A stretch of DNA of 64,000 nt from Candidatus Daviesbacteria bacterium (GTDB taxonomy: Bacteria > Patescibacteria > Microgenomatia > Daviesbacterales > UBA10151): contig JACPKM010000001.1 in assembly GCA_016187025.1 (NCBI GenBank), positions 1 to 64,000 of the forward strand, written 5' to 3'. A program made the position numbers and the translations under genes. Positions 1 to 8,518 of the stretch are shown one piece after another (within the stretch, counting starts at the first letter, position 1; every line of letters begins with the position of its first letter). A model generated the notes under the pieces. It saw only the letters and a list, made by a program, of their open reading frames with translations. It made no database searches and was not told the origin of the DNA.

Positions 1-1
1 C

Positions 2-2752
2 CTGGAAAGGGCAAACCTTTACCAAGCGCGGGCCAACCCTTACACGATGGGCGGAAATTATATGAAAGATTCAAGGGGTGGCGAATTTAGTACAGACAAC
101 ATGGGCACGATTGAGCAAGGACTAATTGGATACTGGAAGCTGGACGAATCATCTGCCGGTTCTGCTGCGGTTACAAGATATGATCCTTTTGGACCAAATA
201 ACCTCACCGATAAAAATACGGTTGCGTCCACTACGGGTAAAGTTGGTACCGCAGCAACTTTTGCAATAGCTAGTACGGAATATCTTTGCTCTGACAACAA
301 TTTTGATGGAACGTGTGATGATTTAAATGCAGATCTTAGTACTGGCGCTGTTGATTTTACTGTTTCTGCCTGGGTCAATCTTACTACAAAAAGCGGTTAC
401 AGAAGAATTGCCAGCAAAGACGATGGTGCCACAGCTGAATGGGTACTCTATTATGATAGCAGTTCTGATAGGTTTGGATTTGGTACTAGAAATTCCAACG
501 AAAGCGTTCTCGACAATAATGGTCCAGTCTCAACTAGTACCTGGTATTATTTAGTCGGCTGGCATGACGCAGCAAACGATCTAAACTGTCTCCAAATAAA
601 TAATGGTACTCCCAACTGTGCCGCAACTGCAGGCAACGAACCAACAGACACCGCAGGTCCTTTTTATATTGGTTCTCTTAACCCAAGCAGAGGCGCAACT
701 AATAACTACATGGATGGCAGCATAGATGAGGTTGTATTTTGGAAAAGAATATTATCAGCTCAGGAAAGAATGGACCTTTATAACTCCGGCTCCGGCCAGA
801 CCTACTCCGGCGGCGGAGGGTTTCATGGCAGCGCTTTGGGAATAAACGTACTGCCTGCTGTTGCCGATGGATTTACGGGAAAGGGAAGAAACTTTGACGG
901 AAGCAATGACTACGTCAGCATTGGCTCTTTAAGAAACGCCGGCAGTGCTGTAAAGTCGGTTGAGTTTTGGACCTATCCCACCAGCACTACCGATTATTTT
1001 GTTGATTTAAACGGCAGTGCTTATGTTTGGGCAAATGCCGGAACTGTTACTGCCACAGGTTTTACTACTCCAACCATTTACGTTAACGGCGCGGTTTCTT
1101 CTACTATCGTGGCCAACAAATGGCAGCATGTTGCCGTAACTACAGCCTCAGGGCTTAACGCTTCGGCTGTTAATATTGGCAAAACAACAACAAACTATAT
1201 GGCGGGGAAAATAGACGAGGTAAAAATATCAGATGTTGCAAGAACTGCTGATGAAATTGCCGAAAGCTACCGGGCTGGCAGGGATCACCGGATAACCAAA
1301 ACCATCTCTTCCACCGACCTTTCCAGCCAGCAAAAAATTCCTTTTTATGTAGCAAGTGATCGACAAGGAACCTTTTTAGAGGCAACCATTGGCGAAGGAG
1401 CTTTTCAGAATAATGAAAACGATACTAATACCCGGGCTTTATGGCATTTAGAGGAACAAACCGGCACTTCCCCTTATCTTAAGGATTCATCGGGTCTAAA
1501 TAACAATTTAACAGTCGGCAGCGGAACTACCTTTGTCCAGGGAAAGTTTGGTAAAGCAAGAAGTTTTAACGGCACCAGCGACTACCTCACATGCACGGAT
1601 GCCAACTGCGGCGGGACCAGTAAGTTAGACTTTCCGGGAACCGGAGGCTGGTCTATGGGAGCCTGGATAAACACCTCACAATCAGGTTTAGGGTTTATTG
1701 TATCCAAAGATAGCGACGTAGCATCAGGAAGATCATGGAATTTGTATATCAACGCAGGTTCACCTATATATTGGGTTGCCAAGAGTGGAGGTACAGGCAC
1801 TGCTGTAAGCAGCTCGACTACCTTAAATGACAGTAAGTGGCATTATGTGGTGGGGACATATCAATATGTAGGGGACGGGACTTCTCTGCTAAATCTATAT
1901 ATTGATGGAAAATTAGATCTATCAGCCACTAATGCAGTAGGACCAATCCTTGATGGAGCAAGCTCTGTTCAGGTTGGGGCCAGAGAATATTCTAGCTCCA
2001 GGGGATTTTTCTCGGGCATAATTGATGAGCCATTTATTGCAGCCACTCAGCTTTCTGCAGACCAAGTAAGACAAGCTTTTGAAATAGGCAAAAGGACGCA
2101 TCCGGTAACTATTGACTTTAAAGCAAACCTATTATCAACCGACCTTATTACCGGCTCTTCTGATTTAGGTTTTAATGTTGACTCCACTGCTTTTGGGGCG
2201 TCCAACAAAGGAGATAATTTATACCTTGGTGATAAAGTGATTGTCAAAGAAAAAGTTGATAGTACTGAGTATATCGCCCAAGGAACTGTCACCAGCGTCA
2301 ATACTTCGACAGGCTCAGTATCTGTGTCGGCGTGGGACGCCTCCTCGACTTTCCCAACAGGTGGATTTACCACTAATGCGATACTATTTAAATGGCAGCG
2401 GGAATATTTTGATATTACAGGCGTTCCCCTGTCTACCCAAAGGGATGCTATAACAACTATTACCTTAAGACCAACTGATACTTCCCAAGGCGCAAACGTG
2501 TGGCTGGATGATTTAAAGTCTGCCGGAAGTTATTTAACTACTTCCCCAGCCACTATCACTTCTACTTTAAATAGATATATCCAATACCGGGCTATCTTTT
2601 CCTCATCTGACCCGGCAGTTTCTGCCTCTTTGGCCTCTATTACCACAGACTATGACCAGGGTCCAACAGGAAGCAACATGTCTAAAGTTATGCGGCATGG
2701 GAAATGGTTTAACTCAAGCGGAATATTAAGGCCATACTGGTGGGCAAAGTAA
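2..2752 (+). CDS. Multi-LamG surface protein (5' end outside window)
   Basis: The frame is open from base 2 with no stop before the first ATG at 47, so this is the C-terminal part of a longer protein. Counting from that ATG, it holds three concanavalin/LamG-type jelly-roll domains: about residues 25-250 (opening GLIGYWKLDE), 260-410 (GRNFDGSNDYVSIG) and 462-680 (ALWHLEE, then FNGTSDYLTC). Each ends in an IDEV/IDEP-type strand. The last 220 residues are Ser/Thr-rich and end in RPYWWAK; no sortase motif or membrane anchor is visible there. LamG folds bind glycans or proteins outside the cell, and very large LamG proteins are typical of Microgenomates. Ligand and anchor are unknown. Any signal peptide lies upstream of the window. 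Confidence 0.82.
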   Translation: MERANLYQARANPYTMGGNYMKDSRGGEFSTDNMGTIEQGLIGYWKLDESSAGSAAVTRYDPFGPNNLTDKNTVASTTGKVGTAATFAIASTEYLCSDNNFDGTCDDLNADLSTGAVDFTVSAWVNLTTKSGYRRIASKDDGATAEWVLYYDSSSDRFGFGTRNSNESVLDNNGPVSTSTWYYLVGWHDAANDLNCLQINNGTPNCAATAGNEPTDTAGPFYIGSLNPSRGATNNYMDGSIDEVVFWKRILSAQERMDLYNSGSGQTYSGGGGFHGSALGINVLPAVADGFTGKGRNFDGSNDYVSIGSLRNAGSAVKSVEFWTYPTSTTDYFVDLNGSAYVWANAGTVTATGFTTPTIYVNGAVSSTIVANKWQHVAVTTASGLNASAVNIGKTTTNYMAGKIDEVKISDVARTADEIAESYRAGRDHRITKTISSTDLSSQQKIPFYVASDRQGTFLEATIGEGAFQNNENDTNTRALWHLEEQTGTSPYLKDSSGLNNNLTVGSGTTFVQGKFGKARSFNGTSDYLTCTDANCGGTSKLDFPGTGGWSMGAWINTSQSGLGFIVSKDSDVASGRSWNLYINAGSPIYWVAKSGGTGTAVSSSTTLNDSKWHYVVGTYQYVGDGTSLLNLYIDGKLDLSATNAVGPILDGASSVQVGAREYSSSRGFFSGIIDEPFIAATQLSADQVRQAFEIGKRTHPVTIDFKANLLSTDLITGSSDLGFNVDSTAFGASNKGDNLYLGDKVIVKEKVDSTEYIAQGTVTSVNTSTGSVSVSAWDASSTFPTGGFTTNAILFKWQREYFDITGVPLSTQRDAITTITLRPTDTSQGANVWLDDLKSAGSYLTTSPATITSTLNRYIQYRAIFSSSDPAVSASLASITTDYDQGPTGSNMSKVMRHGKWFNSSGILRPYWWAK

Positions 2753-2788
2753 TGCGTGCCGCTTTATACGGCTAAGCATTACCTTAAT

Positions 2789-2831
2789 TAAAAGTTTAAA
2801 GTGCAAAGTTCAAAGTTACAGTGTAAAGTTA
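2789..2831. repeat. AAAGTTC-type heptamer repeats upstream of the S23 gene
   Basis: Degenerate tandem copies of a 7-mer resembling AAAGTTC fill the gap before the four-helix-bundle gene. A related array in inverted orientation follows that gene at 3206-3256. The same heptamer family appears in frame inside the DNA ligase (51584-51617) and mutM (61786-61817). Confidence 0.7.
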
Positions 2832-2837
2832 AAAATT

Positions 2838-3209
2838 ATGAACAATAGTGATTTTAAAAAACAATTAATCAACAGAAGCTTTGTCTTTGCACGAAGCATC
2901 ATTCGTTTAACAGATATATTTCCTAGTAAAAGATCTAGCTGGGTTATTACAGATCAGTTAATTAGAGCAGCTACATCAATTGGTGCAAACATTATAGAGG
3001 CTCAAGCTGCAAGTTCAAAACGAGATTTCACTAACTTCTTAAACCATGCATTAAAAAGCGGAAATGAAACTAAATTTTGGTTAGCTTTAGCTAGAGATTT
3101 AGATCATAGATTAGAAGAGAATATAAACACTTCACTTAGAGAAGTTGATGAACTAACTAAGATTCTAGGCTCGAGCATTGTGAAATTAAAGGGTAAAGAC
3201 AAACTTTGA
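2838..3209 (+). CDS. Four-helix-bundle (S23 / 23S intervening-sequence) protein
   Basis: This 123-residue protein matches the four-helix-bundle family first found in the intervening sequences of bacterial 23S rRNA genes. Family features seen are a basic helix with an aromatic start (SFVFARSIIRL), the central LIRAATSIGANIIEAQAA segment and the SGNETKFWL helix, all at the usual length (about 115-125 residues). The biochemical role of the family is unsettled; pentameric helical bundles that bind nucleic acid are known. Here it is not inside an rRNA gene. It stands alone between two heptamer-repeat arrays in inverted orientation, which suggests a cassette that moved or was mobilised by repeats. 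The ATG at 2838 is the only sensible start. Confidence 0.85.
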   Translation: MNNSDFKKQLINRSFVFARSIIRLTDIFPSKRSSWVITDQLIRAATSIGANIIEAQAASSKRDFTNFLNHALKSGNETKFWLALARDLDHRLEENINTSLREVDELTKILGSSIVKLKGKDKL

Positions 3210-3256
3210 ATTTTGAATTGTAATTTTGAATTTTTAATTTTGAACTTTGAACTAAG
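3206..3256. repeat. Heptamer repeats downstream of the S23 gene, inverted copy
   Basis: TTTGAA/TTTTGAA units repeat from the S23 stop codon to just before the next gene. The orientation is opposite to the array at 2789-2831, so the S23 gene sits between inverted arrays. Confidence 0.65.
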
Positions 3257-3275
3257 TATGGTATTGTTCTAAATC

Positions 3276-3734
3276 ATGAAATATAACAGATTAACCAACA
3301 TTTTTATCATAGCCACTATTGTTGGCATCATAACCATCCCCTCCGGCAGTTTCCTTTATACTAAATATGCAAAGCCTTCTATAAAAGCTGGAAAGCCCGG
3401 AGAGGTTAAATCTGCCACCACCCAAGGCCAAGTTGTTACCAAAACCAACAGAGAAGAGCTCGTCAAAGAAGTAAGCAAATCAATTGATTTACCAACAGAT
3501 GAAAAACCCGTAGTTGCCACGATTACTGAGATAGAAAAGCTCAAAAACCAGCCTTTTTTTCAAAAGGCCAAAAACGGGGATAAAGTCTTAGTTTACCAAA
3601 AGAATAAAAAAGCCTATCTTTATGACCCGGTTACCCAAAAAGTACTGGATATTATCCCAATCAACATGGCCACACCTTCAGGTATTACCAAAACAAATTT
3701 TTCTGCATCGTCATCAGCAACAGAAAAACAGTAG
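3276..3734 (+). CDS. Hypothetical membrane-anchored protein
   Basis: I do not recognise this 152-residue protein. It has one N-terminal hydrophobic segment (about residues 8-28) after a short basic start, as expected for a signal anchor with the rest outside the cytoplasm. The body is Lys-rich and contains VLVYQKNKKAYLYDPVTQ, which reads like a beta-strand pair of a small exported domain. The tail is Ser/Thr-rich. It lies between the S23 gene and the Wzy/TPR gene on the same strand, so an envelope role is plausible but unproven. Confidence 0.6.
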   Translation: MKYNRLTNIFIIATIVGIITIPSGSFLYTKYAKPSIKAGKPGEVKSATTQGQVVTKTNREELVKEVSKSIDLPTDEKPVVATITEIEKLKNQPFFQKAKNGDKVLVYQKNKKAYLYDPVTQKVLDIIPINMATPSGITKTNFSASSSATEKQ

Positions 3735-3847
3735 TACAGCAAGGAAAAGTTTGTACAGAAGGTTCTTTGATTCGATACACTTTTTGATATATTGATATAT
3801 TTACTACCAGTTGCAATAGCAGCTTGGTTTGCTTTAAGGTAGAAGGT

Positions 3848-6184
3848 ATGCCCAAAGAAGTGTTAAATGTATATTTAGGGTGGATTTTTAAAATTGGACT
3901 GGCTGCAGTTATACTATCTGCCCTATTTTTATTTACAAACTTAACAACTGATTTTTATGATACACCAAAGTTTTTAGTGTTACTTACCTTCACAGGACTG
4001 CTTTTTGTGCTTTCCAGTTTAAGATATACTCTTGAGGGTAAGGTAGCTTTTACCAGAACTCCCCTGGATCTTCCCTTAATTCTTTTGATAGTGATTGCAG
4101 TCATTTCCACCTTCAGCTCAGCTTCTCCTTTTGTATCTGTTTTAGGAAACCAGGCAAAACCCTATCCGGGGCTTGTTTCTATAATCACCCTGGCAATCTT
4201 TTATTTGGTAGTTGTCAACAACTTAAAAGGAGTAAGAAATGTCAGGCAACTTATTTATTTACTGCTGGGTGCAGGTGCAATTTTATCTGTAGCCACCCTT
4301 TTATCTTATGCAGGAGTGAAACTTTTACCTACTCCATGGCAACATGGGACAAACTTTACCCCCACTGGTTCCAGTTTTTCTACAGCCTCAGTACTTGCAC
4401 TGCTTTTACCTTTGGTTTTATTTGATATTTTGGGTAAATCAAATATAGTTTCTAAAACAATAGGGGCTGTATTACTCACACTTTTTGGGATAACTATTGC
4501 CTTAACAGGATCAGGGCTGTCTGAAAACACTTCCTGGACAGCAGTAATCGGTGCTTTGGCTGGAGTAGGGCTTTCCTGGATTTATACCAAACCTAAGCTG
4601 ACTGATAAGACATTGGCGTTTTTATTTGCCCCTTTGGGGATTATCGCTCTGGTGGTCATGCTCTCTTTTATTCCTCCTGTTGGCAATACCAGAAATCCTT
4701 TATATGATTTTGCCAAAAACTTTCCCCGGGAAGTGCAGCTGCCTATTGAGGCTTCCTGGAAAGTTTCTGTTTCTGCCTTCAGAGACTCACCTTTCTGGGG
4801 ATCAGGACCTGCCACATATCTTTTTGACTTTACCAACTATAAACCAATTGAGTTTAACAACACCAAACTTTGGAACCTGAGGTTTGATTCATCATTTAAT
4901 GAATACCTAAACGTTTTAGCAACTCTTGGCGGGGTTGGACTGGTAGCGCTGCTGTTTTTAACAGTACTTTATTTATCATCTGCTTTTAAAACCATCCAGG
5001 AAAACCAGTCATCATATGAACAAACTCCAACCAGCAGGGTTTCTACTGCCTTGGCAGTATCCGGAATTGTCTTTTTTGTAATTTTGGCACTGCATGCATC
5101 AAGTTTGGTGCTATGGATAATTGGCCTTACTATTCTGGCCGGCTTTATGGCTTTGAATACCCATAAAGAAAGCCTTCCTGCTTGGGCAAAACAAGATAAC
5201 CTAAAAGCTCTTTTTGCCAGAGTTGCCAACACCATCACTCCAAACACATCAACATCAGAGCTAATTAACGTTGATGCCCTTCCTTCAATACTTTTAATAG
5301 TGGCTTTAGGCTTAGTAGGATTTGTGACATTTTTTGGAGTGAAACTCACTTTGGCAGATTACCACCATAGACAAGCCTTAGAGGCAGTTGCCAAAAATGA
5401 CGGTATTAAAGCCTACAATGAGCTGGTTGTGGCAGAAGGGCTAAACCCTTATTCTGACCTTTATAGAACCGACATTGCCCAAACCAACTTTGCCCTGGCA
5501 AATGCCATCGCTTCTGCCAAAGGCCCTACCCAGGAAAATCCCCAAGGCTCATTAACTGACCAAGACAGACAGAATATCCAAACCCTGCTGCAGCAGTCTA
5601 TTAACGAAGGCAAACAAGCAATAGCACTGTCCCCTAAAAGCGCTGTTAACTGGGAAATCTTGGCAACAATTTACAGGCAGATTGCCGGAGTTGCCCAAAA
5701 TGCCCTGCTCTTTTCTCTTGACTCATATGGAAGGGCTATCCAAAACGACCCTCTAAATCCACAGCTAAGGCTAAATGTTGGTGGGGTTTACTATGCTGCC
5801 CAAAACTACGATCTGGCCATCAGATTCTTTACTGATTCAATCAACCTAAAGCCTGATTTTGCAAACGGATACTACAATTTATCTGTCGCCTTAAGAGAAA
5901 AGGGTGATTTGAACACAGCCATACAGGCAGCTGAAAGAACCCTGCAGCTGATTACAGATAAAGAAAGCCAAGATTTTAAAACAGCTGAAGCATTCTTAAA
6001 CGACCTTAAAACCAAAGCAGAACAAGATACTTCTACCCAACAACCACCTGCTGCCCAGGCAGAAGGTGCTTTAAAAAATGAAGGATTACCGAAGGTGCTG
6101 GATTTGCCAAAACCAGATAAAATAGCTACCCCTCCTGCAGTCAAAAAACCAAACTCAACCCCGGAACCATCTGCTGCACCCTAG
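3848..6184 (+). CDS. O-antigen ligase/polymerase-like membrane protein with TPR tail
   Basis: The longest frame begins at a TTG at 3824, but the ATG at 3848 follows an AAGG-rich stretch and starts the natural N-terminus. About 470 residues of hydrophobic helices form a Wzy/WaaL-type domain, with the conserved extracytoplasmic loop region (SAFRDSPFWGSGPATYLFDF) before the last helices. The C-terminal 300 residues carry TPR units around 630-705 (DPLNPQLRLNVGGVYYAA, then FANGYYNLSVALREKGD) and end in a Pro/Ala-rich tail. The family joins or ligates lipid-linked glycans at the membrane; a glycosylation-ligase role is equally possible. A second, TPR-free Wzy protein lies at 28707-29930. Confidence 0.75.
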   Translation: MPKEVLNVYLGWIFKIGLAAVILSALFLFTNLTTDFYDTPKFLVLLTFTGLLFVLSSLRYTLEGKVAFTRTPLDLPLILLIVIAVISTFSSASPFVSVLGNQAKPYPGLVSIITLAIFYLVVVNNLKGVRNVRQLIYLLLGAGAILSVATLLSYAGVKLLPTPWQHGTNFTPTGSSFSTASVLALLLPLVLFDILGKSNIVSKTIGAVLLTLFGITIALTGSGLSENTSWTAVIGALAGVGLSWIYTKPKLTDKTLAFLFAPLGIIALVVMLSFIPPVGNTRNPLYDFAKNFPREVQLPIEASWKVSVSAFRDSPFWGSGPATYLFDFTNYKPIEFNNTKLWNLRFDSSFNEYLNVLATLGGVGLVALLFLTVLYLSSAFKTIQENQSSYEQTPTSRVSTALAVSGIVFFVILALHASSLVLWIIGLTILAGFMALNTHKESLPAWAKQDNLKALFARVANTITPNTSTSELINVDALPSILLIVALGLVGFVTFFGVKLTLADYHHRQALEAVAKNDGIKAYNELVVAEGLNPYSDLYRTDIAQTNFALANAIASAKGPTQENPQGSLTDQDRQNIQTLLQQSINEGKQAIALSPKSAVNWEILATIYRQIAGVAQNALLFSLDSYGRAIQNDPLNPQLRLNVGGVYYAAQNYDLAIRFFTDSINLKPDFANGYYNLSVALREKGDLNTAIQAAERTLQLITDKESQDFKTAEAFLNDLKTKAEQDTSTQQPPAAQAEGALKNEGLPKVLDLPKPDKIATPPAVKKPNSTPEPSAAP

Positions 6185-6229
6185 TGGACGGATTCGACTT
6201 TGCTCACCGTTCCACCTCGCTATACTCGG

Positions 6230-6300
6230 TGGACCTACCGAGAATTGAACTCGGATCTTAGCAATGCGAATGCTACATTCTGCCGTTGAACCATAGGCCC
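6230..6300 (-). tRNA. tRNA-Ala (anticodon CGC)
   Basis: The minus strand folds as a cloverleaf with acceptor stem GGGCCTA/TAGGTCC and discriminator A. The anticodon loop TTCGCAT reads CGC. A G3-U70 wobble pair, the main identity element for alanyl-tRNA synthetase, supports the call. CCA is not encoded. It lies 9 bases downstream of tRNA-Ala(GGC), probably in the same transcript. Confidence 0.9.
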
Positions 6301-6306
6301 TTAAAC

Positions 6307-6380
6307 TGGTGGACCCGAGGGGAATCGAACCCCTTTCTACTCCATGCCATGGAGTTATTCTACCGGTATACCACGGGCCC
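6307..6380 (-). tRNA. tRNA-Ala (anticodon GGC), CCA encoded
   Basis: Cloverleaf on the minus strand with acceptor GGGCCCG/CGGGTCC, discriminator A and anticodon loop ATGGCAT reading GGC. The G3-U70 wobble pair is present. Unlike its neighbour, it is followed by an encoded CCA (plus-strand 6307-6309). Confidence 0.92.
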
Positions 6381-6394
6381 AAGAATCAAACAGA

Positions 6395-6400
6395 ATTATA
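6395..6400 (-). promoter_or_regulatory. -10 box of the tRNA-Ala pair
   Basis: The minus strand reads TATAAT about 15 bases before the first tRNA, placing the start of transcription near 6388. The -35 region is weak. The box falls between the tRNA and the end of the beta-lactamase-like gene. Confidence 0.5.
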
Positions 6401-6410
6401 CTAAATTTTT

Positions 6411-7340
6411 TTACTTTTTAGAAGAAAAATATTCATAAACATCTTTTGAAATATTTACTAAAGTTTCTACTGCCTCATCTTCGTATTGTAGATTTTTGCT
6501 CAACATCACAATCACATATGCCCTATCTTCTTTGCCTTCTCCGGAGGGCAAATACACTATCCCTGCATCATGCCTTACTCTTGATAACTCACCTGTTTTA
6601 TGGACGGTTTTTACCCCTTCCGGCACACCTGCTGGAATTCTGTCATTGATTTTACTAAGGCTTAAACATTCTAATATTTTTTGCGAAACAGAGGGAGAAA
6701 CAATCTCACCTTTATATAATTTTCTAAAAAAGTTGGCTGTATCTGAGGCTGAGGTTTGTATGGAACCAGATATGTTAGTATTGAGAGAGCCTAGACTATC
6801 TGCTTGTTTTTGAACCTGGTTCCAGCCTATTTCCTCAGCAAGCATTATTGAGGCAAAATTATCAGAAATCCTGCCTACTCTTTGCAAAGCCTCTTCAACT
6901 GTATAAACAATCTTTTCTTCCCTATCCTCATAACCAAAATCAACTGCTCCAAGCTTATCAGTTAGATGCTGCTTTGTGGCAGTTATCCCGTCATCTGGTT
7001 TTAGGCTTCCTTCTTCTATTTTTTTAAATACTGCTGCCAGTAAATAAAGTTTATATAAAGAGGCTGCAGGAAATGTCTCAAAAGGTCTCAGACTATATTT
7101 TTGTAAATCATAACTGGATCCTTTTTCCCAAGATAAACCTTCTATAATAACTGCATATTCACCTTTTTTACCATCTAAGTTTTTTTCCACGAGATTTTTT
7201 AAATTTTTACTATTAAATTCAAAAATAAACGTATTACTGGTTCCAAAGACTCTATTGGAAAAAGAAGCAATAATAAATATAAGTGTCAGCAGGAAAAGCG
7301 ACCATACACCAAGCTTTGTAGAAGGACGGATTTGGTACAT
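6411..7340 (-). CDS. Class A beta-lactamase-fold serine hydrolase, exported
   Basis: 309 residues with an N-terminal signal anchor (about 11-30) and the catalytic motifs of the penicillin-recognising fold in the right order: S94-L-Y-K97 (SxxK), S159-D-N161 (SDN) and K248-T-G250 (KTG). Overall length and spacing fit the Beta-lactamase2 family. The omega-loop glutamate of true class A enzymes (ExxLN) is not evident between SDN and KTG; that stretch reads NTNISGSIQTSASD. It may therefore act as a cell-wall peptidase-like enzyme or acylate slowly rather than confer resistance. It lies beside an M23 peptidase, which fits peptidoglycan work outside the membrane. Confidence 0.78.
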   Translation of the reverse strand: MYQIRPSTKLGVWSLFLLTLIFIIASFSNRVFGTSNTFIFEFNSKNLKNLVEKNLDGKKGEYAVIIEGLSWEKGSSYDLQKYSLRPFETFPAASLYKLYLLAAVFKKIEEGSLKPDDGITATKQHLTDKLGAVDFGYEDREEKIVYTVEEALQRVGRISDNFASIMLAEEIGWNQVQKQADSLGSLNTNISGSIQTSASDTANFFRKLYKGEIVSPSVSQKILECLSLSKINDRIPAGVPEGVKTVHKTGELSRVRHDAGIVYLPSGEGKEDRAYVIVMLSKNLQYEDEAVETLVNISKDVYEYFSSKK

Positions 7341-7348
7341 ACGCTATA

Positions 7349-8491
7349 CTATTTTAATATAGCCAATGGATTAACTGCTACACCCCGGTAATGAATCTCC
7401 AAATGTAAATGAGTTCCTGTTGACCTGCCGGTTGAACCCATCTGGCCAATTGCTTGTCCTCTGGAAACAACCTGGCCTACAGACACATAGATATTGGATA
7501 AATGCGCATAAAGGGACCTGTAACCATTACCATGATCTATAACTACTCTATTTCCATATCCATATCCATCAGGCCATCCAGCTACCACCACTGTCCCTCC
7601 ATCTGCTGCTGCAATTGCAGGAGCAATCCTGTTGGCCACATCAATACCAGGATGATACCAAGCAAAATATTGGGTAAGTGACCCTTGGGTTGGCCAGATA
7701 AAACTGGCCCCGCCAGGTGCGCTAAAGGCAGGCGATGCGGGACCCTGAGCAATATATTGAGGCTGAGGCTTTTTGGGTGCAGGCTTTTCTGGCGGTGAAC
7801 CATCAGGAATAATTAAAAGCTGTCCTGATTTTAACGAAAAGTCATCGGGGATATCATTAAAGGGAAAGTCTACAATGGCCTGTTCGTTGGCAGAGAACTT
7901 GGTAGCCACTGACTCCAGAGTATCACCGCTTTTGACCGTGTAGGAAACCCCAGAGACCGGTAAAATCTTGAGCTGCTGCCCTGGTTTTATAGCATTTACA
8001 TCATCTAAATTATTTTCCCATTTTATGGTATCAGTGGAAATGCCATATTTTTTAGCAATAGATGACAGTGTTTCTCCATCAGCCACCTCATGCTCAATAG
8101 TTTCTGATCTTGGTTTTTCAGAAACTGCAGTATGAGTGTCTTGTTCTCCGGTTAAAACAAAACCATTAGGAAACTGTTCAAATGAATCAACAAACCGCGG
8201 ATCAGGATCTCCAATTCCGGGAAAATTACTTGAGATTAAACTACTGCCGCCAAAGATTCCTGATGTCAGAATTCCCACAGATGCAAGACCTACCATGGAG
8301 CTGTGCCAAACTCTTTTTTGAGCTGCTCCCCTTTTTTCCATTAAGGTCAAAACAATAAAGTTTTTAATACCTTCAAACTTGATTGCAAAATAGACAAATT
8401 TTCTTCTGGTGTACCAGTTGAGGGCATGAAGAAGGCTTTTTAAATCTTCACAGATAGGATTCACAGCAACTATTTTAACAGACCAAAGCAA
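7349..8491 (-). CDS. LysM / M23 (LytM) peptidoglycan endopeptidase
   Basis: The frame starts at a TTG. Residues 1-90 hold a basic, partly hydrophobic anchor region (RKFVYFAIKFEGIKNF and SMVGLASVGIL). Two LysM domains follow (about 133-177 and 183-229, each with a GD/GE-TL-SIA core), then a Pro-rich linker and an M23 domain (about 263-380). The zinc ligands of M23 are visible as H280-xxx-D284 and H361-x-H363. The family cleaves peptide cross-bridges in peptidoglycan, with LysM holding it to the wall. The gene sits 8 bases upstream of the beta-lactamase-like gene on the same strand, so the two are probably co-transcribed. Confidence 0.9.
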   Translation of the reverse strand: MLWSVKIVAVNPICEDLKSLLHALNWYTRRKFVYFAIKFEGIKNFIVLTLMEKRGAAQKRVWHSSMVGLASVGILTSGIFGGSSLISSNFPGIGDPDPRFVDSFEQFPNGFVLTGEQDTHTAVSEKPRSETIEHEVADGETLSSIAKKYGISTDTIKWENNLDDVNAIKPGQQLKILPVSGVSYTVKSGDTLESVATKFSANEQAIVDFPFNDIPDDFSLKSGQLLIIPDGSPPEKPAPKKPQPQYIAQGPASPAFSAPGGASFIWPTQGSLTQYFAWYHPGIDVANRIAPAIAAADGGTVVVAGWPDGYGYGNRVVIDHGNGYRSLYAHLSNIYVSVGQVVSRGQAIGQMGSTGRSTGTHLHLEIHYRGVAVNPLAILK

Positions 8492-8518
8492 ACAAATTGC
8501 TGCTTTCTTTATATATAC

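Noticed and set aside
6185..6225. Third tRNA next to the two tRNA-Ala genes
   Set aside because: The minus strand shows a T-loop-like GTCGAATCCGTCCA but no acceptor or anticodon stem can be formed; at most a fragment.
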